Positions 32,523 through 40,995 of a stretch of 64,000 nt of DNA are shown piece by piece. The DNA is taken from assembly GCA_018821435.1 (NCBI GenBank), contig JAHJME010000039.1, positions 44,082-108,081 of the forward strand. The letters run 5' to 3'. The notes beneath the pieces are model-generated. The model did no database searches. It worked only from the letters and a program-made list of their open reading frames with translations, and had not been told where the DNA came from. A program made the position numbers and the translations under genes. This DNA comes from Alphaproteobacteria bacterium. GTDB taxonomy: Bacteria > Pseudomonadota > Alphaproteobacteria > Caulobacterales > Caulobacteraceae. Every line of letters begins with the position of its first letter. The first letter of the stretch is position 1.

Positions 32523-33539
32523 TCAGCGCCAGCCCATGGCCGGCGCGACGTGGGTGAGGATGCTTTCGAGCGCATGGGTGTTGTAGTCCACGCCCAGCTG
32601 GTTCGGGACGGTGAGCAGCAGCGTATCGGCCTCCGCGATCGCCTCGTCTGCCTTGAGCTGTTCGATCAGCTTGTCCGGCTCGGCGGCGTACGAGCGCCCG
32701 AAGACCGCACGGAACTGGTCGATCATCCCGATCTGGTCGCGGCTGTCCTCGCCGCCGAAGTAGGCGCGGTCCTGATCGTTCACCAGGGCGAAGATCGAGC
32801 GCGACACCGAAACCCTCGGCTCCCGGGCGTGGCCGGCGTGGCGCCAGGCGTCTCGATAAGCCCGGATCTGCCTGGCCTGCTGCACATGAAACGGCTCGCC
32901 GCTCTCGTCCGCCTTGAGGGTCGAGCTCTGCAGGTTCATGCCGGCCTTCGCCGCCCACACGGCCGTGGAATTCGAGCCCGAGCCCCACCAGATCCGCTCG
33001 CGCAGCCCCTCGGCGTGCGGCTCCAGGCGCAAGGCGCCGGGTGGATTGGGAAACATCGGCCGTGGATTCGGCTCCGCGAAGCCCTGCCCCTTCAGCAGCT
33101 CGAGGAAGATTTCGGCGTGCTCGCGGCCCATGTCCGCATCGCTCTGGCCCGCCTTCGGGCCATGGCCGAAGTAGCGCCACCCATCGATGACCTGCTCCGG
33201 CGAGCCGCGGCTGATCCCCAGCTGCAGGCGCCCGCCGCTGATCAGGTCGGCCGCGCCGGCGTTCTCCACCATATAGAGCGGGTTCTCGTAGCGCATATCG
33301 ATCACGCCGGTGCCGATCTCGATCCGCCGGGTCCGGGCGCCGACCGCGGCGAGCAAGGGAAACGGCGACGCCAGTTGCCGGGCGAAGTGGTGGACCCGGA
33401 AATACGCGCCGTCCGCGCCCAGCTCTTCCGCGGCGACGGCCAGGTCGATCGACTGGAGCAGCACGTCCTGCGCCGTGCGGGTTTGCGAGTAGGCCGCGTC
33501 AGACCAATGGCCGAACGAGAGGAAGCCGATCCGTTTCAT
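32523..33539 (-). CDS. LLM-class (luciferase-like) flavin-dependent oxidoreductase
   Basis: This 338-residue TIM-barrel protein fits the bacterial luciferase-like family, which uses reduced FMN or F420 supplied by a partner reductase. Indicators are the opening IGFLSFGHWS, ELGADGAYFRVHHFA (a conserved His pair near residue 50), TRRIEIGTGVIDMRYENPLYMVE and GRLQLGISRGSPE. The expected reaction is monooxygenation of a small organic molecule. The gene ends 12 bp from the convergent third giant gene. The next gene on its own strand, the exported copper-enzyme-like gene, ends 69 bp upstream, so the two might share a transcript. The substrate is unknown. Confidence 0.87.
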   Translation of the reverse strand: MKRIGFLSFGHWSDAAYSQTRTAQDVLLQSIDLAVAAEELGADGAYFRVHHFARQLASPFPLLAAVGARTRRIEIGTGVIDMRYENPLYMVENAGAADLISGGRLQLGISRGSPEQVIDGWRYFGHGPKAGQSDADMGREHAEIFLELLKGQGFAEPNPRPMFPNPPGALRLEPHAEGLRERIWWGSGSNSTAVWAAKAGMNLQSSTLKADESGEPFHVQQARQIRAYRDAWRHAGHAREPRVSVSRSIFALVNDQDRAYFGGEDSRDQIGMIDQFRAVFGRSYAAEPDKLIEQLKADEAIAEADTLLLTVPNQLGVDYNTHALESILTHVAPAMGWR

Positions 33540-33608
33540 GCCGCCTCATATAGGGAGGCGACCGGTGAAACGGCTACCGCACGCGCCGATGGCTCAGGCC
33601 CCGGACGC

Positions 33609-35603
33609 CTACTTCGCGGCGACCGCGGCCGGGCGCTTGCGCGCGCCGCCGCCCATCATCTTGAGGATCGGCTCGAACTCCTTGGCGTCGATGCCGCCAT
33701 CCTTGTTGGTGTCGACGAGGGCGAACTTCGGTCGGATCGCATTGCCCAGGTCGCCCTTCAGCTCGTCGATCTGGATCTTGCCGTCGATGTTGGCGTCCAT
33801 CATCCCGATCAGCCGGGTCTTCATCATCTCGTCGTCGTAGGTGGTCTGCTTGGCCGCCGTCTCATCGACCCAGCGATAGCGCAGCTGAGTGAAGAACATC
33901 TCCTCGAACGACTGGTCGCCCCACACCACTTCCTTGTTCGGATCCGGGTTGGCCGGGTTCCGCTTCGAGTTGTCGTAGATGTAGGTGGCGATCAGCTTCG
34001 AGCCGGCCGGCACCTTGATGGGCTCGGCGAACTCATACATCCGCTGCCAGTTGAAGTCGTAGCGCGGCACGTTCAGCAGCTGCTTTTCCGTCCCGTCGGG
34101 ATAGCGGATCTTCAGGTCGGAATAGGTGCCCCGGTAGTGGGCGTGGACCACGGCCGAGTACAGCAGCGCGTCATGCGGGAAGTTCAGATACGCGCGCTCC
34201 TCGTGCGCCTCGGTGTTCGGCGGGATCTTGATGAACATCTGCACGATGGTGTTCTCGCGCATCATCAGCTTGGGCGTCTCGCCCGGCTTGTAGAAGTAGA
34301 GACCGATCTGCTGGGTCGAGAGCACTTCCTTGCCGAACGGCGTGTAGTGCATCTGGTAGCCGATCGAGCCGCCCCCCGGAATGTACGAGCCGATGCCGGT
34401 CGGCTGGACGATGCTCTCCATGCCGACGGTGTAGCCGCCGACGCTGCCGCCCCAGTTGGCCATGCCGCCCAGCTTGTCCTGGCCGGGCGGGATGTAGCCC
34501 GACAGGATGTGGTGCACCGCCTGGCGCTGGTTCACCCGCGCGGTCGAGGCCTTCAGCCAGCGGCCCTCGGTCAGCGGGTTGTCCATCACCGGATACTGGT
34601 AATCCACGACGCCGCTGGCCGGGATCTTGTAGGACGGGATGTCGACGATCAGGTCCGGCTTGCCCAGCGGCCACTCGGGCGCCACGTGCTTGGTGGTGGC
34701 CAGACGGTCGGGCCCGTCGCCGCGCGGCGCGCCGGCTTCGACCCAGCGGACCAGGGTCTTGATCTCGTCCGGCGTCAGGCTCTTGTCGTTCTTGAAGTGG
34801 CCGACCTTAGGGTCGACGTCCCACGGCGGCATGCGATCGGTGCGGATGGTTTCGCGGATCATCGGGGCGAAGCCCTTGACCATCGCGTAGCTGTTCATGG
34901 CGAAGGGCGCGATGCCACCCTCCTGGTGACAGGCCACGCACTTGCTCTCCAGGATCGGCACGATGGTCTTGGAATAGGATATCTTCTCGAAGGCCGCCTT
35001 GGCCGCCGGGCTGCGATCGGGGAAATTGATCATGGCGCCGGTCGCGGGCGCGGAGGCCACCGCCACCGGCTTGCCGGCGATCAGCGCGTCGACGGCATCG
35101 GCCGCCAGCGCGCCCTTAGCGCCGTCGTTCAGCGGACCGTGATAGGCCACCTTCCAGGTCCGGGGGTCGATCACGAAGACCTCCGACACCCGCGTCGCGC
35201 CCAGCTGGTCGCCGACCAGCAGGTTGTCGTCCATCAGCACCGGCAGGGTGAGGCCCAGCGTTTTGGCTTCGGCCAGCACGGCCGCGCGGCTGTCCTTGGC
35301 CGTGGAATTCAGCAGCATCACCGGCACGCCCTTGGGGCCGTAGGCGCCGGTCAGGGCTTGCAACCCCGGCGCGATGCGGCGGAACTCCGGACTGCCCACC
35401 GCGTGCATCACCAGCACCACGGCTTTGGCGTCATGGTAGCGGTAGAGGTCTTCCGAGTGGCCGGTCGCCGTCACGAGGCGGAAGTTGTCCACCTGGCCCG
35501 GCGCCGACGCCACGGCGGCCACGGGCGCCTTGGGGGTCGCGGCCAGCGCGAGCGAGGCCGTCAGGGCCAGCCCCAGGGCGGTGGCGATGGTGGTGCGACG
35601 CAT
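33609..35603 (-). CDS. Secreted multidomain redox protein: thioredoxin-like, cytochrome c motif, copper-monooxygenase-like, EF-hands
   Basis: This 664-residue protein starts with a signal peptide (RRTTIATALG, ending LALAATP). Residues ~40-190 have a thioredoxin/redoxin-like pattern (VVLVMHAVGSPEF, VFVIDPRTWKVAYHG) but lack the redox CxxC. A heme-attachment motif CVACH lies at residues 222-226 with a following MPPW. Residues ~300-580 look like the copper type II, ascorbate-dependent monooxygenase fold, with candidate copper ligands in VHHIL and YQMHYTPFG. Two EF-hand loops close the protein (DANIDGKIQIDEL and DTNKDGGIDAKEF). The layout suggests a periplasmic or cell-surface oxidative enzyme needing copper, heme and calcium. 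The start follows GAGGA by about 6 nt; a longer frame upstream would bury the signal peptide. The substrate is unknown. Confidence 0.8.
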   Translation of the reverse strand: MRRTTIATALGLALTASLALAATPKAPVAAVASAPGQVDNFRLVTATGHSEDLYRYHDAKAVVLVMHAVGSPEFRRIAPGLQALTGAYGPKGVPVMLLNSTAKDSRAAVLAEAKTLGLTLPVLMDDNLLVGDQLGATRVSEVFVIDPRTWKVAYHGPLNDGAKGALAADAVDALIAGKPVAVASAPATGAMINFPDRSPAAKAAFEKISYSKTIVPILESKCVACHQEGGIAPFAMNSYAMVKGFAPMIRETIRTDRMPPWDVDPKVGHFKNDKSLTPDEIKTLVRWVEAGAPRGDGPDRLATTKHVAPEWPLGKPDLIVDIPSYKIPASGVVDYQYPVMDNPLTEGRWLKASTARVNQRQAVHHILSGYIPPGQDKLGGMANWGGSVGGYTVGMESIVQPTGIGSYIPGGGSIGYQMHYTPFGKEVLSTQQIGLYFYKPGETPKLMMRENTIVQMFIKIPPNTEAHEERAYLNFPHDALLYSAVVHAHYRGTYSDLKIRYPDGTEKQLLNVPRYDFNWQRMYEFAEPIKVPAGSKLIATYIYDNSKRNPANPDPNKEVVWGDQSFEEMFFTQLRYRWVDETAAKQTTYDDEMMKTRLIGMMDANIDGKIQIDELKGDLGNAIRPKFALVDTNKDGGIDAKEFEPILKMMGGGARKRPAAVAAK

Positions 35604-35832
35604 GGACGTTCCTCGGATCTTCTTTGTCGACGGTAAGTGCGCCGTATCTCTCCGATATCTCCATGCGAACACAGTTTGTCAAAAAAAATGACGCCAGCGT
35701 CATCGAACGAGCCCGTGGGCCAATGCCGCCGCAATGGTTAGGAAGCCGCGCGCAACACCGTGCCGACTCCCGCCACCGCAGCCGGACATTATCGCCTGAC
35801 GGCCGGCCGTGGGGCATGCCAGACTAAGCGTC

Positions 35833-36195
35833 ATGTGGTTGGCGATAACCGTCCCGTCCTTCAATCTCGCGACAGCCGACGTGCGCGTGGCGCGCATCCA
35901 TATCGGCGATGGCGTCCGCGCCGCGAGAGGCCAGGCCGTGTTCGATCTGACCGTCGATCTGAGCGGAGGCGCCGCGCGCGAATGCCCGCCCGTTTCGACG
36001 TGTCGGATCGTTCTGCGGGAGGAGGCCTGGTTGCGTCGGGTGTGCGTGGAGGTCGGTGCGAAGGTCACGCCGGGACAGACGCTGGCGCTCCTGTCCATCG
36101 AACCCGACGCGCCCACCGAACCGCCGGCCCGAGAGGCAAGGGTCACGGCTGCGACCATGCTGCATCAAGCCGACCTGTGGTTCCGCCAAGCATGA
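35833..36195 (+). CDS. Small lipoyl-fold protein lacking the carrier lysine
   Basis: This 120-residue protein matches the beta-barrel of biotinyl/lipoyl domains: MWLAITVPSF at the start, IHIGDGVRAARGQAVFDLTVD in the middle, and VEVGAKVTPGQTLALLSIE at the end, as in 2-oxoacid dehydrogenase E2 lipoyl domains. At the place of the modified lysine (ETDKA in E2) it reads TVDLS with Leu43, so it should not carry lipoate or biotin. An insert (about residues 45-70) lies in the hairpin region. It begins the two-gene plus-strand operon; its TGA overlaps the next ATG. It is possibly a scaffold or decoy for the neighbouring lysine-bearing lipoyl protein. The function is unknown. Confidence 0.7.
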   Translation: MWLAITVPSFNLATADVRVARIHIGDGVRAARGQAVFDLTVDLSGGAARECPPVSTCRIVLREEAWLRRVCVEVGAKVTPGQTLALLSIEPDAPTEPPAREARVTAATMLHQADLWFRQA

Positions 36196-37508
36196 CGGCC
36201 ATCCGGCTGACGCTGGGCCCCCTCGGCGTGGCGGACCTCGGACTGGAACGGTCCGGCCTGCGGTGGCTCTGCTCGGACGGCTATATCTGCCGGGCCAACG
36301 AAGTCGTGGCCTATTGCGATCTCAGCGTGACCGGCCCGCTCGACGTGTTCGGAGAGGAGCGGTTCGACCTGCAGGTCGCGTTGGCGCCTCGCGTCGCCGG
36401 CCGGGTTCGCCGCGCCGGCACGGCCTCCCCGGGAGGCCTTCTCGACCGGGTGCCTCGCTTCCCCTGGTCGCCGGAGACCGTCTGGGCGGAACTTGAACCG
36501 CTGGCGGGCGTGGCCACAGACGGCGCGGAGGAGCCGAACCTCCTGTTCCTCGCCGGCCGCCGCTTCAACAACATCGCCGAGGACCGCTCGGGACTGCTCA
36601 CGGGCTGGCATGACCGCACGCGGGCGTGGTGGGGCGACGGCCAGGGCGCGACCCTGCTGGCGGCGGGCGCCTGCGACCTGAGCGGATTGATCCGCGGCGA
36701 CGACGCCGCCTACGCCGGCATGTTCGAACTGGCGCGCGGCCCGGCCCAGGTCGTGATGACCCACAGCGAGGTCGTGATCCCGTGCGCGGCCATCCTGCGC
36801 CAACAGCTGCTGCGCGCACCGGATGCGACCGCCGCGATTCAGCGGGACTTCGCGGAGCACTTCCAGGCGGGCGGCGATCCGCCGACGGCGGCCGACTGGC
36901 TCTTTGTCGGGGCCTTGCTGAACGGCGTCGGGCGGTCGTTGCTGAATGAGCGCTATGACCTGCTCACGCGGTCAGGGGTGTCGCGCGCGCCTCCGGCCTC
37001 GGCGATCTGCCTCTCGCTCATCGGCGAAAGCCACTACCTGCTGCGGCATCGCCGCCTGGGCTACGTCCTCAACATGTTCGCCTATCGGCTCGAGGGGCTT
37101 GGGCCGGCCGTGCGCGGCTGGCTGCGGGAGGCGTTCGAGCCCTACTTTCAAGGCGTCGACGATATCGCCCGGGACTATGCGGCTCTCGTCGCGGCGGCGC
37201 CCGATCGCTCATTCGTCTTCGTCAACCGCATCTCGGCCCATCCGAACGAGAACATTCAAAGCTATGACCTGCTCGACGCCGAGACGATCGCGCACACGCA
37301 CGGCCTGAGAAACCAGGAGCTGAACCTGATGCTCCACGACCTGGCCCGGGGGCCGAACGTCGAGATCCTCGACGCCGACGCGATCGCCGCGGACCTGGGG
37401 GTCATGGATCATCTGCCCGACGGCGTGCACGCGACCGGCGTCCTGCTCAGGGAAATGCGGGGCGAACTCTTTCGGCTTCTGCGCGCGCAAGGCGTCTCGG
37501 GCTTCTAA
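36192..37508 (+). CDS. SGNH-like protein with N-terminal barrel-like region (438 aa), unknown function
   Basis: I recognise only parts. The first ~90 residues (YICRANEVVAYCDLSVTG, then ALAPRVAGRVRRAG) look like a swapped or embedded barrel-sandwich segment, similar to the lipoyl-like neighbour. The C-terminal ~140 residues fit an SGNH/GDSL hydrolase end: SFVFVNRISAHPNENI, EILDADAIAADLG and HLPDGVHATGVL, where the last Asp and His match the block-V D-x-x-H pair. A GESHY near residue 280 could be the nucleophile region, but this is uncertain. No signal peptide is visible. The start overlaps the previous stop (ATGA), so translation is coupled. It is convergent with the lipoyl-domain gene, which ends 4 bp away. 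Cluster context suggests modification of a glycan or carrier-bound group. Confidence 0.6.
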   Translation: MTAIRLTLGPLGVADLGLERSGLRWLCSDGYICRANEVVAYCDLSVTGPLDVFGEERFDLQVALAPRVAGRVRRAGTASPGGLLDRVPRFPWSPETVWAELEPLAGVATDGAEEPNLLFLAGRRFNNIAEDRSGLLTGWHDRTRAWWGDGQGATLLAAGACDLSGLIRGDDAAYAGMFELARGPAQVVMTHSEVVIPCAAILRQQLLRAPDATAAIQRDFAEHFQAGGDPPTAADWLFVGALLNGVGRSLLNERYDLLTRSGVSRAPPASAICLSLIGESHYLLRHRRLGYVLNMFAYRLEGLGPAVRGWLREAFEPYFQGVDDIARDYAALVAAAPDRSFVFVNRISAHPNENIQSYDLLDAETIAHTHGLRNQELNLMLHDLARGPNVEILDADAIAADLGVMDHLPDGVHATGVLLREMRGELFRLLRAQGVSGF

Positions 37509-37511
37509 CCC

Positions 37512-37808
37512 CTAGCCGATGCTGAACGCCGCCGGCCAGGCGCCGTCGGTCGGCGTCAGCGGCTCGTCGGGATCATCGCTGAGCAAAGCCAGCACCCCAC
37601 CCAGCGGACACCAGTCGCCCGCCTGGCAAAGCACCTGGCGCAGCACGCCGGCCGCCTCCCCCCGGATTTCGACCAGGGCCTTGTGGGTTTCGACCTCGAC
37701 GATGAGGGCTCCCGCCGCGAAGACGTCCCCCGGCGCGCCGTGCCACTCCAGCACGCGGACGGCCTCGTTGTCCTCGAAGCTTGTCGGGATCGACAGACTA
37801 TAGATCAT
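37512..37808 (-). CDS. Stand-alone lipoyl-domain (carrier) protein
   Basis: This 98-residue protein is essentially one lipoyl domain. It has the barrel pattern VLEWHGAPGDVFAAGALI, the modification hairpin VEVETHKALVEI with Lys43 in the exact place of the lipoylated lysine, and the second half GEAAGVLRQVLCQAGDWCPLGGVLALL. The surrounding acidic and Thr/Ala residues match lipoyl rather than biotin (MKM) consensus. Small free lipoyl proteins normally carry substrates between enzymes (for example GcvH), but no 2-oxoacid dehydrogenase or glycine-cleavage gene is nearby. Its ATG overlaps the stop of the SGNH-like gene upstream (ATGA), making it the last gene of a four-gene minus-strand operon. Confidence 0.75.
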   Translation of the reverse strand: MIYSLSIPTSFEDNEAVRVLEWHGAPGDVFAAGALIVEVETHKALVEIRGEAAGVLRQVLCQAGDWCPLGGVLALLSDDPDEPLTPTDGAWPAAFSIG

Positions 37809-38452
37809 AGCTGAGGACCCGGGACGAGGCGCCGCGCCATGAGCCGCGGGATGTCGCGCACGCCGCCATGGATGTCGCGCGCCCGCGCCTGCACCCCGGC
37901 CTCGATACAGTCCCCGAGATCGCCGTCCAGGATCGCATCCACGATCGCGTGGCCGACGAGTTGCGCCGTCGCGGTCGCCCCGCCGCGCGCGTCGGCGGCG
38001 ATCCGGCGCAAGCCGCACAGCGCCAGCAACCGGTCGCCATCGACGACCTCGGTCCCAAGCTGGCGCGAGAAAGCGATCACCAGATGCTTGAGCCGGCGAA
38101 GCCGCTCGAGATCTTCAGGCGCCGCCGATGCCTGGCCCGCCTGCCGGACGGGGCCGCAGAGCAGCACCCGGTGATGACCCGCCGCGCGATATCGCTCGAC
38201 CCGGACGCTCCAACGTTGGGCGAGGTCGTCGATGGATGTGTGGCCGTCACGGTCGGCGATCGTCGCCACCAACACGATCCCCTGCGGAATCTCCGCATCG
38301 TCGGGGCCGATCAGGCGCAGCCGGATGGGCCATTCCCCACCGATGGCGTCGCCGACGCTGGCGGAAAGCTGCGCCGCCGCGGCCAGCGCGGCGTCACGCT
38401 GTGCATCGTCCTCGACGGCGATCACGACGCGGGGCGGCTCGCCCCCGCTCAT
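37805..38452 (-). CDS. Small SGNH-hydrolase-like protein of unknown function
   Basis: This 215-residue soluble protein has an alternating alpha/beta pattern. GIVLVATIADRDGHTSIDDL, RVERYRAAGHHRVLLCGPV and RQLGTEVVDGDRLLAL resemble the middle and late strands of SGNH/GDSL proteins, but I cannot locate a firm Ser-Gly-Asn-His set, so the family call is tentative. It could also be a degenerate relative with a structural role. It is third in a run of four minus-strand genes joined by 4-bp overlaps (SGNH-like, glycosyltransferase, this, lipoyl protein), so it is almost certainly made in step with them. Confidence 0.5.
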   Translation of the reverse strand: MSGGEPPRVVIAVEDDAQRDAALAAAAQLSASVGDAIGGEWPIRLRLIGPDDAEIPQGIVLVATIADRDGHTSIDDLAQRWSVRVERYRAAGHHRVLLCGPVRQAGQASAAPEDLERLRRLKHLVIAFSRQLGTEVVDGDRLLALCGLRRIAADARGGATATAQLVGHAIVDAILDGDLGDCIEAGVQARARDIHGGVRDIPRLMARRLVPGPQL

Positions 38453-39369
38453 GCGGCAAAGAACGCCGCCGACGCCTCCGGTGCGGAGACCGTCCGCCAG
38501 AACTGCGCCAACGCGTCCAGCGGCGCATCCGGGTGACGATCCGCGAAGACTCCGGCCCAGCCGAGGTCGGTCAGGGGGTCGCGCCAGCCGGTGCGGTGCG
38601 TGAGGTGATAGGTGAAGGCGCCCTCCACCGGCACGAGGCAGGCGCCCCCCGCGCAGAGGCGGTAGGCCAGCTCGCGGTGCTCGTTGAGATCGATCGCCGC
38701 GTCCAGGCCGCCGGCCGCCAGGAACCGGTCGCGGCGCACGGACAGATTGCTGCCGCTCGCGGCGGCCCAGAGCCGGGAGCTGGTCGGATGCTCCCGCAGC
38801 GCCTGCATCTCCACCTCGTGCAGGCGACGGGGGCCGGCGCCCGGATAGACGCCCGGCGCCGCGCGGCGCCGGATCGCGTCAAAGTCGTCGCGGATCTGGG
38901 CCGGCGTCACGCAAGCCGCCGTCCGCTCCGCCGTGCTCATCAGTGTCGCCCGGTGTGCCTCGTGCGCCCAGAAGACGCCGTGCTCCGGGTCGCTCAGAAA
39001 CCGCGTGCACCGCAGGTTCCAGGTTTCGCCGCGCCCGATGCGATCGTCCGCGTCCGCGTGCGCCGCGACATGGGCGGCCACCAGGCCGGGACCCGACAAG
39101 GTGTCCCCGTCCAGAAAGATCAACAGGTCGCCGCGCGCCGTGGTCGCGCCGGCGTTCGTCGCAGCCGAGCGCCCTTGCGGCGTCGCATGCCGCAGACAGG
39201 TGAGAGGCAGGTCCCGCGTGGCGGCGGCCAGGACGTCCGGTGTGGCGTCCTGCGACCCATCGTCGACCACCACGACCTCATCGAGCCCGGCCTGCCCGAT
39301 CAGCGACATAAGTGTCAGCCTCAGGCGCGGCGCCTCGTCGCGAGACCGGATGACGACGCTGGTCCTCAC
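38449..39369 (-). CDS. Family 2 glycosyltransferase
   Basis: This 306-residue protein opens with the GT-A fold signature of family 2: SVVIRSRDE, then VVVVDDGSQDAT (nucleotide-sugar binding Asp pair), SAATNAGATTARGDLLIFLDGDT, where DGDT is the metal-binding motif, and a later ELAYRLCAGG segment resembling the acceptor loop region. It should transfer a sugar from a nucleotide donor to an unknown acceptor in the cytoplasm. No membrane helices are seen, unlike many polysaccharide synthases. It is second in the tightly overlapped minus-strand operon, between two SGNH-like genes, which suggests building or decorating a glycan. Confidence 0.85.
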   Translation of the reverse strand: MRTSVVIRSRDEAPRLRLTLMSLIGQAGLDEVVVVDDGSQDATPDVLAAATRDLPLTCLRHATPQGRSAATNAGATTARGDLLIFLDGDTLSGPGLVAAHVAAHADADDRIGRGETWNLRCTRFLSDPEHGVFWAHEAHRATLMSTAERTAACVTPAQIRDDFDAIRRRAAPGVYPGAGPRRLHEVEMQALREHPTSSRLWAAASGSNLSVRRDRFLAAGGLDAAIDLNEHRELAYRLCAGGACLVPVEGAFTYHLTHRTGWRDPLTDLGWAGVFADRHPDAPLDALAQFWRTVSAPEASAAFFAA

Positions 39370-40166
39370 GCTCGACCCTCGCGTTCGGCAAAGCAGCCCA
39401 GGTCATCAAGGATATGCACCACCTCTTCGCAAACCAGGCGGCACCCCTCGGCCGTGAGCGCCACGGCGTCGAGCTTCAGCCGCTCAGCGCCGGCGCGCGC
39501 CACGACGGCGTCGACGTCGACGATCGAGATCCCCGTTTCCGCCGACAGCTCGGCCAGGGCCAGGTTGAACCGCCGGATCCGCTGCGCCAGCGTCTCGCCC
39601 AGGCCCTGGTAGCAATGCACCCGCTCCCAAGGGACGATCGGCGAGAGGTTGAAGACCAGGATCTGCGGATCGCCGACGGACCGGAGCTGGGACACGATGC
39701 GCTCGAGATTGACCATCGAGACGCCCGCGCCGAGGGGCGGTTCGGGCGCGTAGGTCGCCGCGAGCCACGCGCGATCCTCGTCAGGCCACGACGGCGCCTC
39801 ATGCGGATAGAACAGATGTCCGTCGCCGCGATGCCGCACCAGGGCGTTCATCACGTCCGGCTGGATCGAGAGGACGACGACATCGGGCGTCCCTGTGAAC
39901 AAGCCGCTTTGAAACTGGGCGTCGATCGAGAACGCCCCGAGGGCAAGTCCACGCTCGGCCGCCGCCGCCGCCGGTTCCGCCGGCTGCGCCAACAGCGCGT
40001 CGGATCGCGTCATGGTCTCGTGGACGACCCGCGCCGTCCATCCCGGCTTTTGCGCCCGCAGGACCTCGTTGATCCCGTTCCAGCGAACCGCCCCGTCCTC
40101 ATGCAGCGCGTGCAGCGCGTTGCGCAAATCCGCGTTGCCCTTGGCGAAGATGTTGAGGCGGGGCAT
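39366..40166 (-). CDS. SGNH/GDSL-like protein (266 aa), glycan-associated
   Basis: The start LNIFAKGNADLRNAL places a strand and a Lys-Gly-Asn turn where SGNH proteins have their first block. Later segments fit the fold: PDVVVLSIQPDVMNALV, QILVFNLSPIVPW, ISIVDVDAVVARAG and a C-terminal EGCRLVCEEVVHIL helix. The Ser nucleophile is not obvious, so this may be one of the divergent SGNH proteins found in polysaccharide loci rather than an active esterase. No signal peptide is visible. It is the first gene of the four-gene minus-strand operon and is divergent from the second glycosyltransferase, with a 64-bp shared promoter gap. Confidence 0.6.
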   Translation of the reverse strand: MPRLNIFAKGNADLRNALHALHEDGAVRWNGINEVLRAQKPGWTARVVHETMTRSDALLAQPAEPAAAAAERGLALGAFSIDAQFQSGLFTGTPDVVVLSIQPDVMNALVRHRGDGHLFYPHEAPSWPDEDRAWLAATYAPEPPLGAGVSMVNLERIVSQLRSVGDPQILVFNLSPIVPWERVHCYQGLGETLAQRIRRFNLALAELSAETGISIVDVDAVVARAGAERLKLDAVALTAEGCRLVCEEVVHILDDLGCFAEREGRA

Positions 40167-40230
40167 CTAGGCAAGGGTGGCGGCAAACATCTGAAACCGC
40201 AACCGGGCGCGAGCCGAGGGGAGAGACCGA

Positions 40231-40995
40231 TTGCGGGTGAGCTGCCTGATGGTGACCCTGCCCGGCCGTCGGCGGCGGATGATCCGCGCGATCGAAGCCT
40301 GGACGCGCCAGACCCACTCGGATCGCGAGCTGATCGTCGTGATCGACCAGGGGGCGCAAGCCGACCGCGACGCGGCCGCCGCAGCGGTCGCGCAGTTCGG
40401 CGGCCAGGACATCAAGGTGGTCCTCCCGCCGCGCGCCCTCACCCTCGGCGCGCTGCGCAACCTCGCGGTCGCGCAGGCCTCGGGCGCTGGGGTCTGCGTC
40501 TGGGACGACGACGACCTGCATCATCCGCTCCGCGTCGCGCGGCAGCTCGCCGCGATGGTCCAGGCCGACGCGAAGGCGACGGTTTTGCAGGACGTGATGC
40601 TCTTCCGTGAGGCCGCAGGGATCCTGCACTGGACGAATTGGGCTGCGACCCCCGCCGGCGGCCTCCCCGGCACGCTGCTTTGCCGGACGGCGGAGATGCC
40701 GGCCTATGCCGAGGACGGCCCGCAGGCGCACCGCGGCGAGGACCTCGACCTGCTGCTGCGGCTTCGCGCGGACCACGACGTCCTGCAGCAGGCGGCCGAG
40801 CCTCACCTGTACGTCTACGTGACGCATGGCGAGAACAGCTCGTCGGCAGATCACCACGCGCTGCTCGCGGATCGCCTCGCCATCTCGAAGGGGTTGCTGA
40901 AGCGCCGCGAAGAGACCCTGCGCGACGGCCTTCGGCCCTTCGGCTTGGACGGCGCCAGCGTCGAGGGTCCCAACGGGTGCGCGTTCAGCCTCTGA
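40231..40995 (+). CDS. Family 2 glycosyltransferase (second copy in cluster)
   Basis: This 254-residue protein has a GT-A type core: RVSCLMVTLPGR, then IEAWTRQTHSDRELIVVID, LGALRNLAVAQASG and WDDDDLHHPLRV, where the Asp-rich motif is the metal and nucleotide-sugar site. GEDLDLLLRL near residue 170 matches the ED acceptor motif of family 2. The start is a TTG preceded by GAGGGGAGA; a GTG two codons later is an alternative. The last 11 bp overlap the end of the convergent transglutaminase-like gene. Its role with the neighbouring glycosyltransferase and SGNH-like genes is inferred to be glycan assembly. Confidence 0.8.
   Translation: MRVSCLMVTLPGRRRRMIRAIEAWTRQTHSDRELIVVIDQGAQADRDAAAAAVAQFGGQDIKVVLPPRALTLGALRNLAVAQASGAGVCVWDDDDLHHPLRVARQLAAMVQADAKATVLQDVMLFREAAGILHWTNWAATPAGGLPGTLLCRTAEMPAYAEDGPQAHRGEDLDLLLRLRADHDVLQQAAEPHLYVYVTHGENSSSADHHALLADRLAISKGLLKRREETLRDGLRPFGLDGASVEGPNGCAFSL

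Noticed and set aside
32550..35636. A 1028-codon open frame on the plus strand
   Set aside because: Antisense to the LLM oxidoreductase and the secreted copper/heme/EF-hand protein, both of which show conserved motifs.
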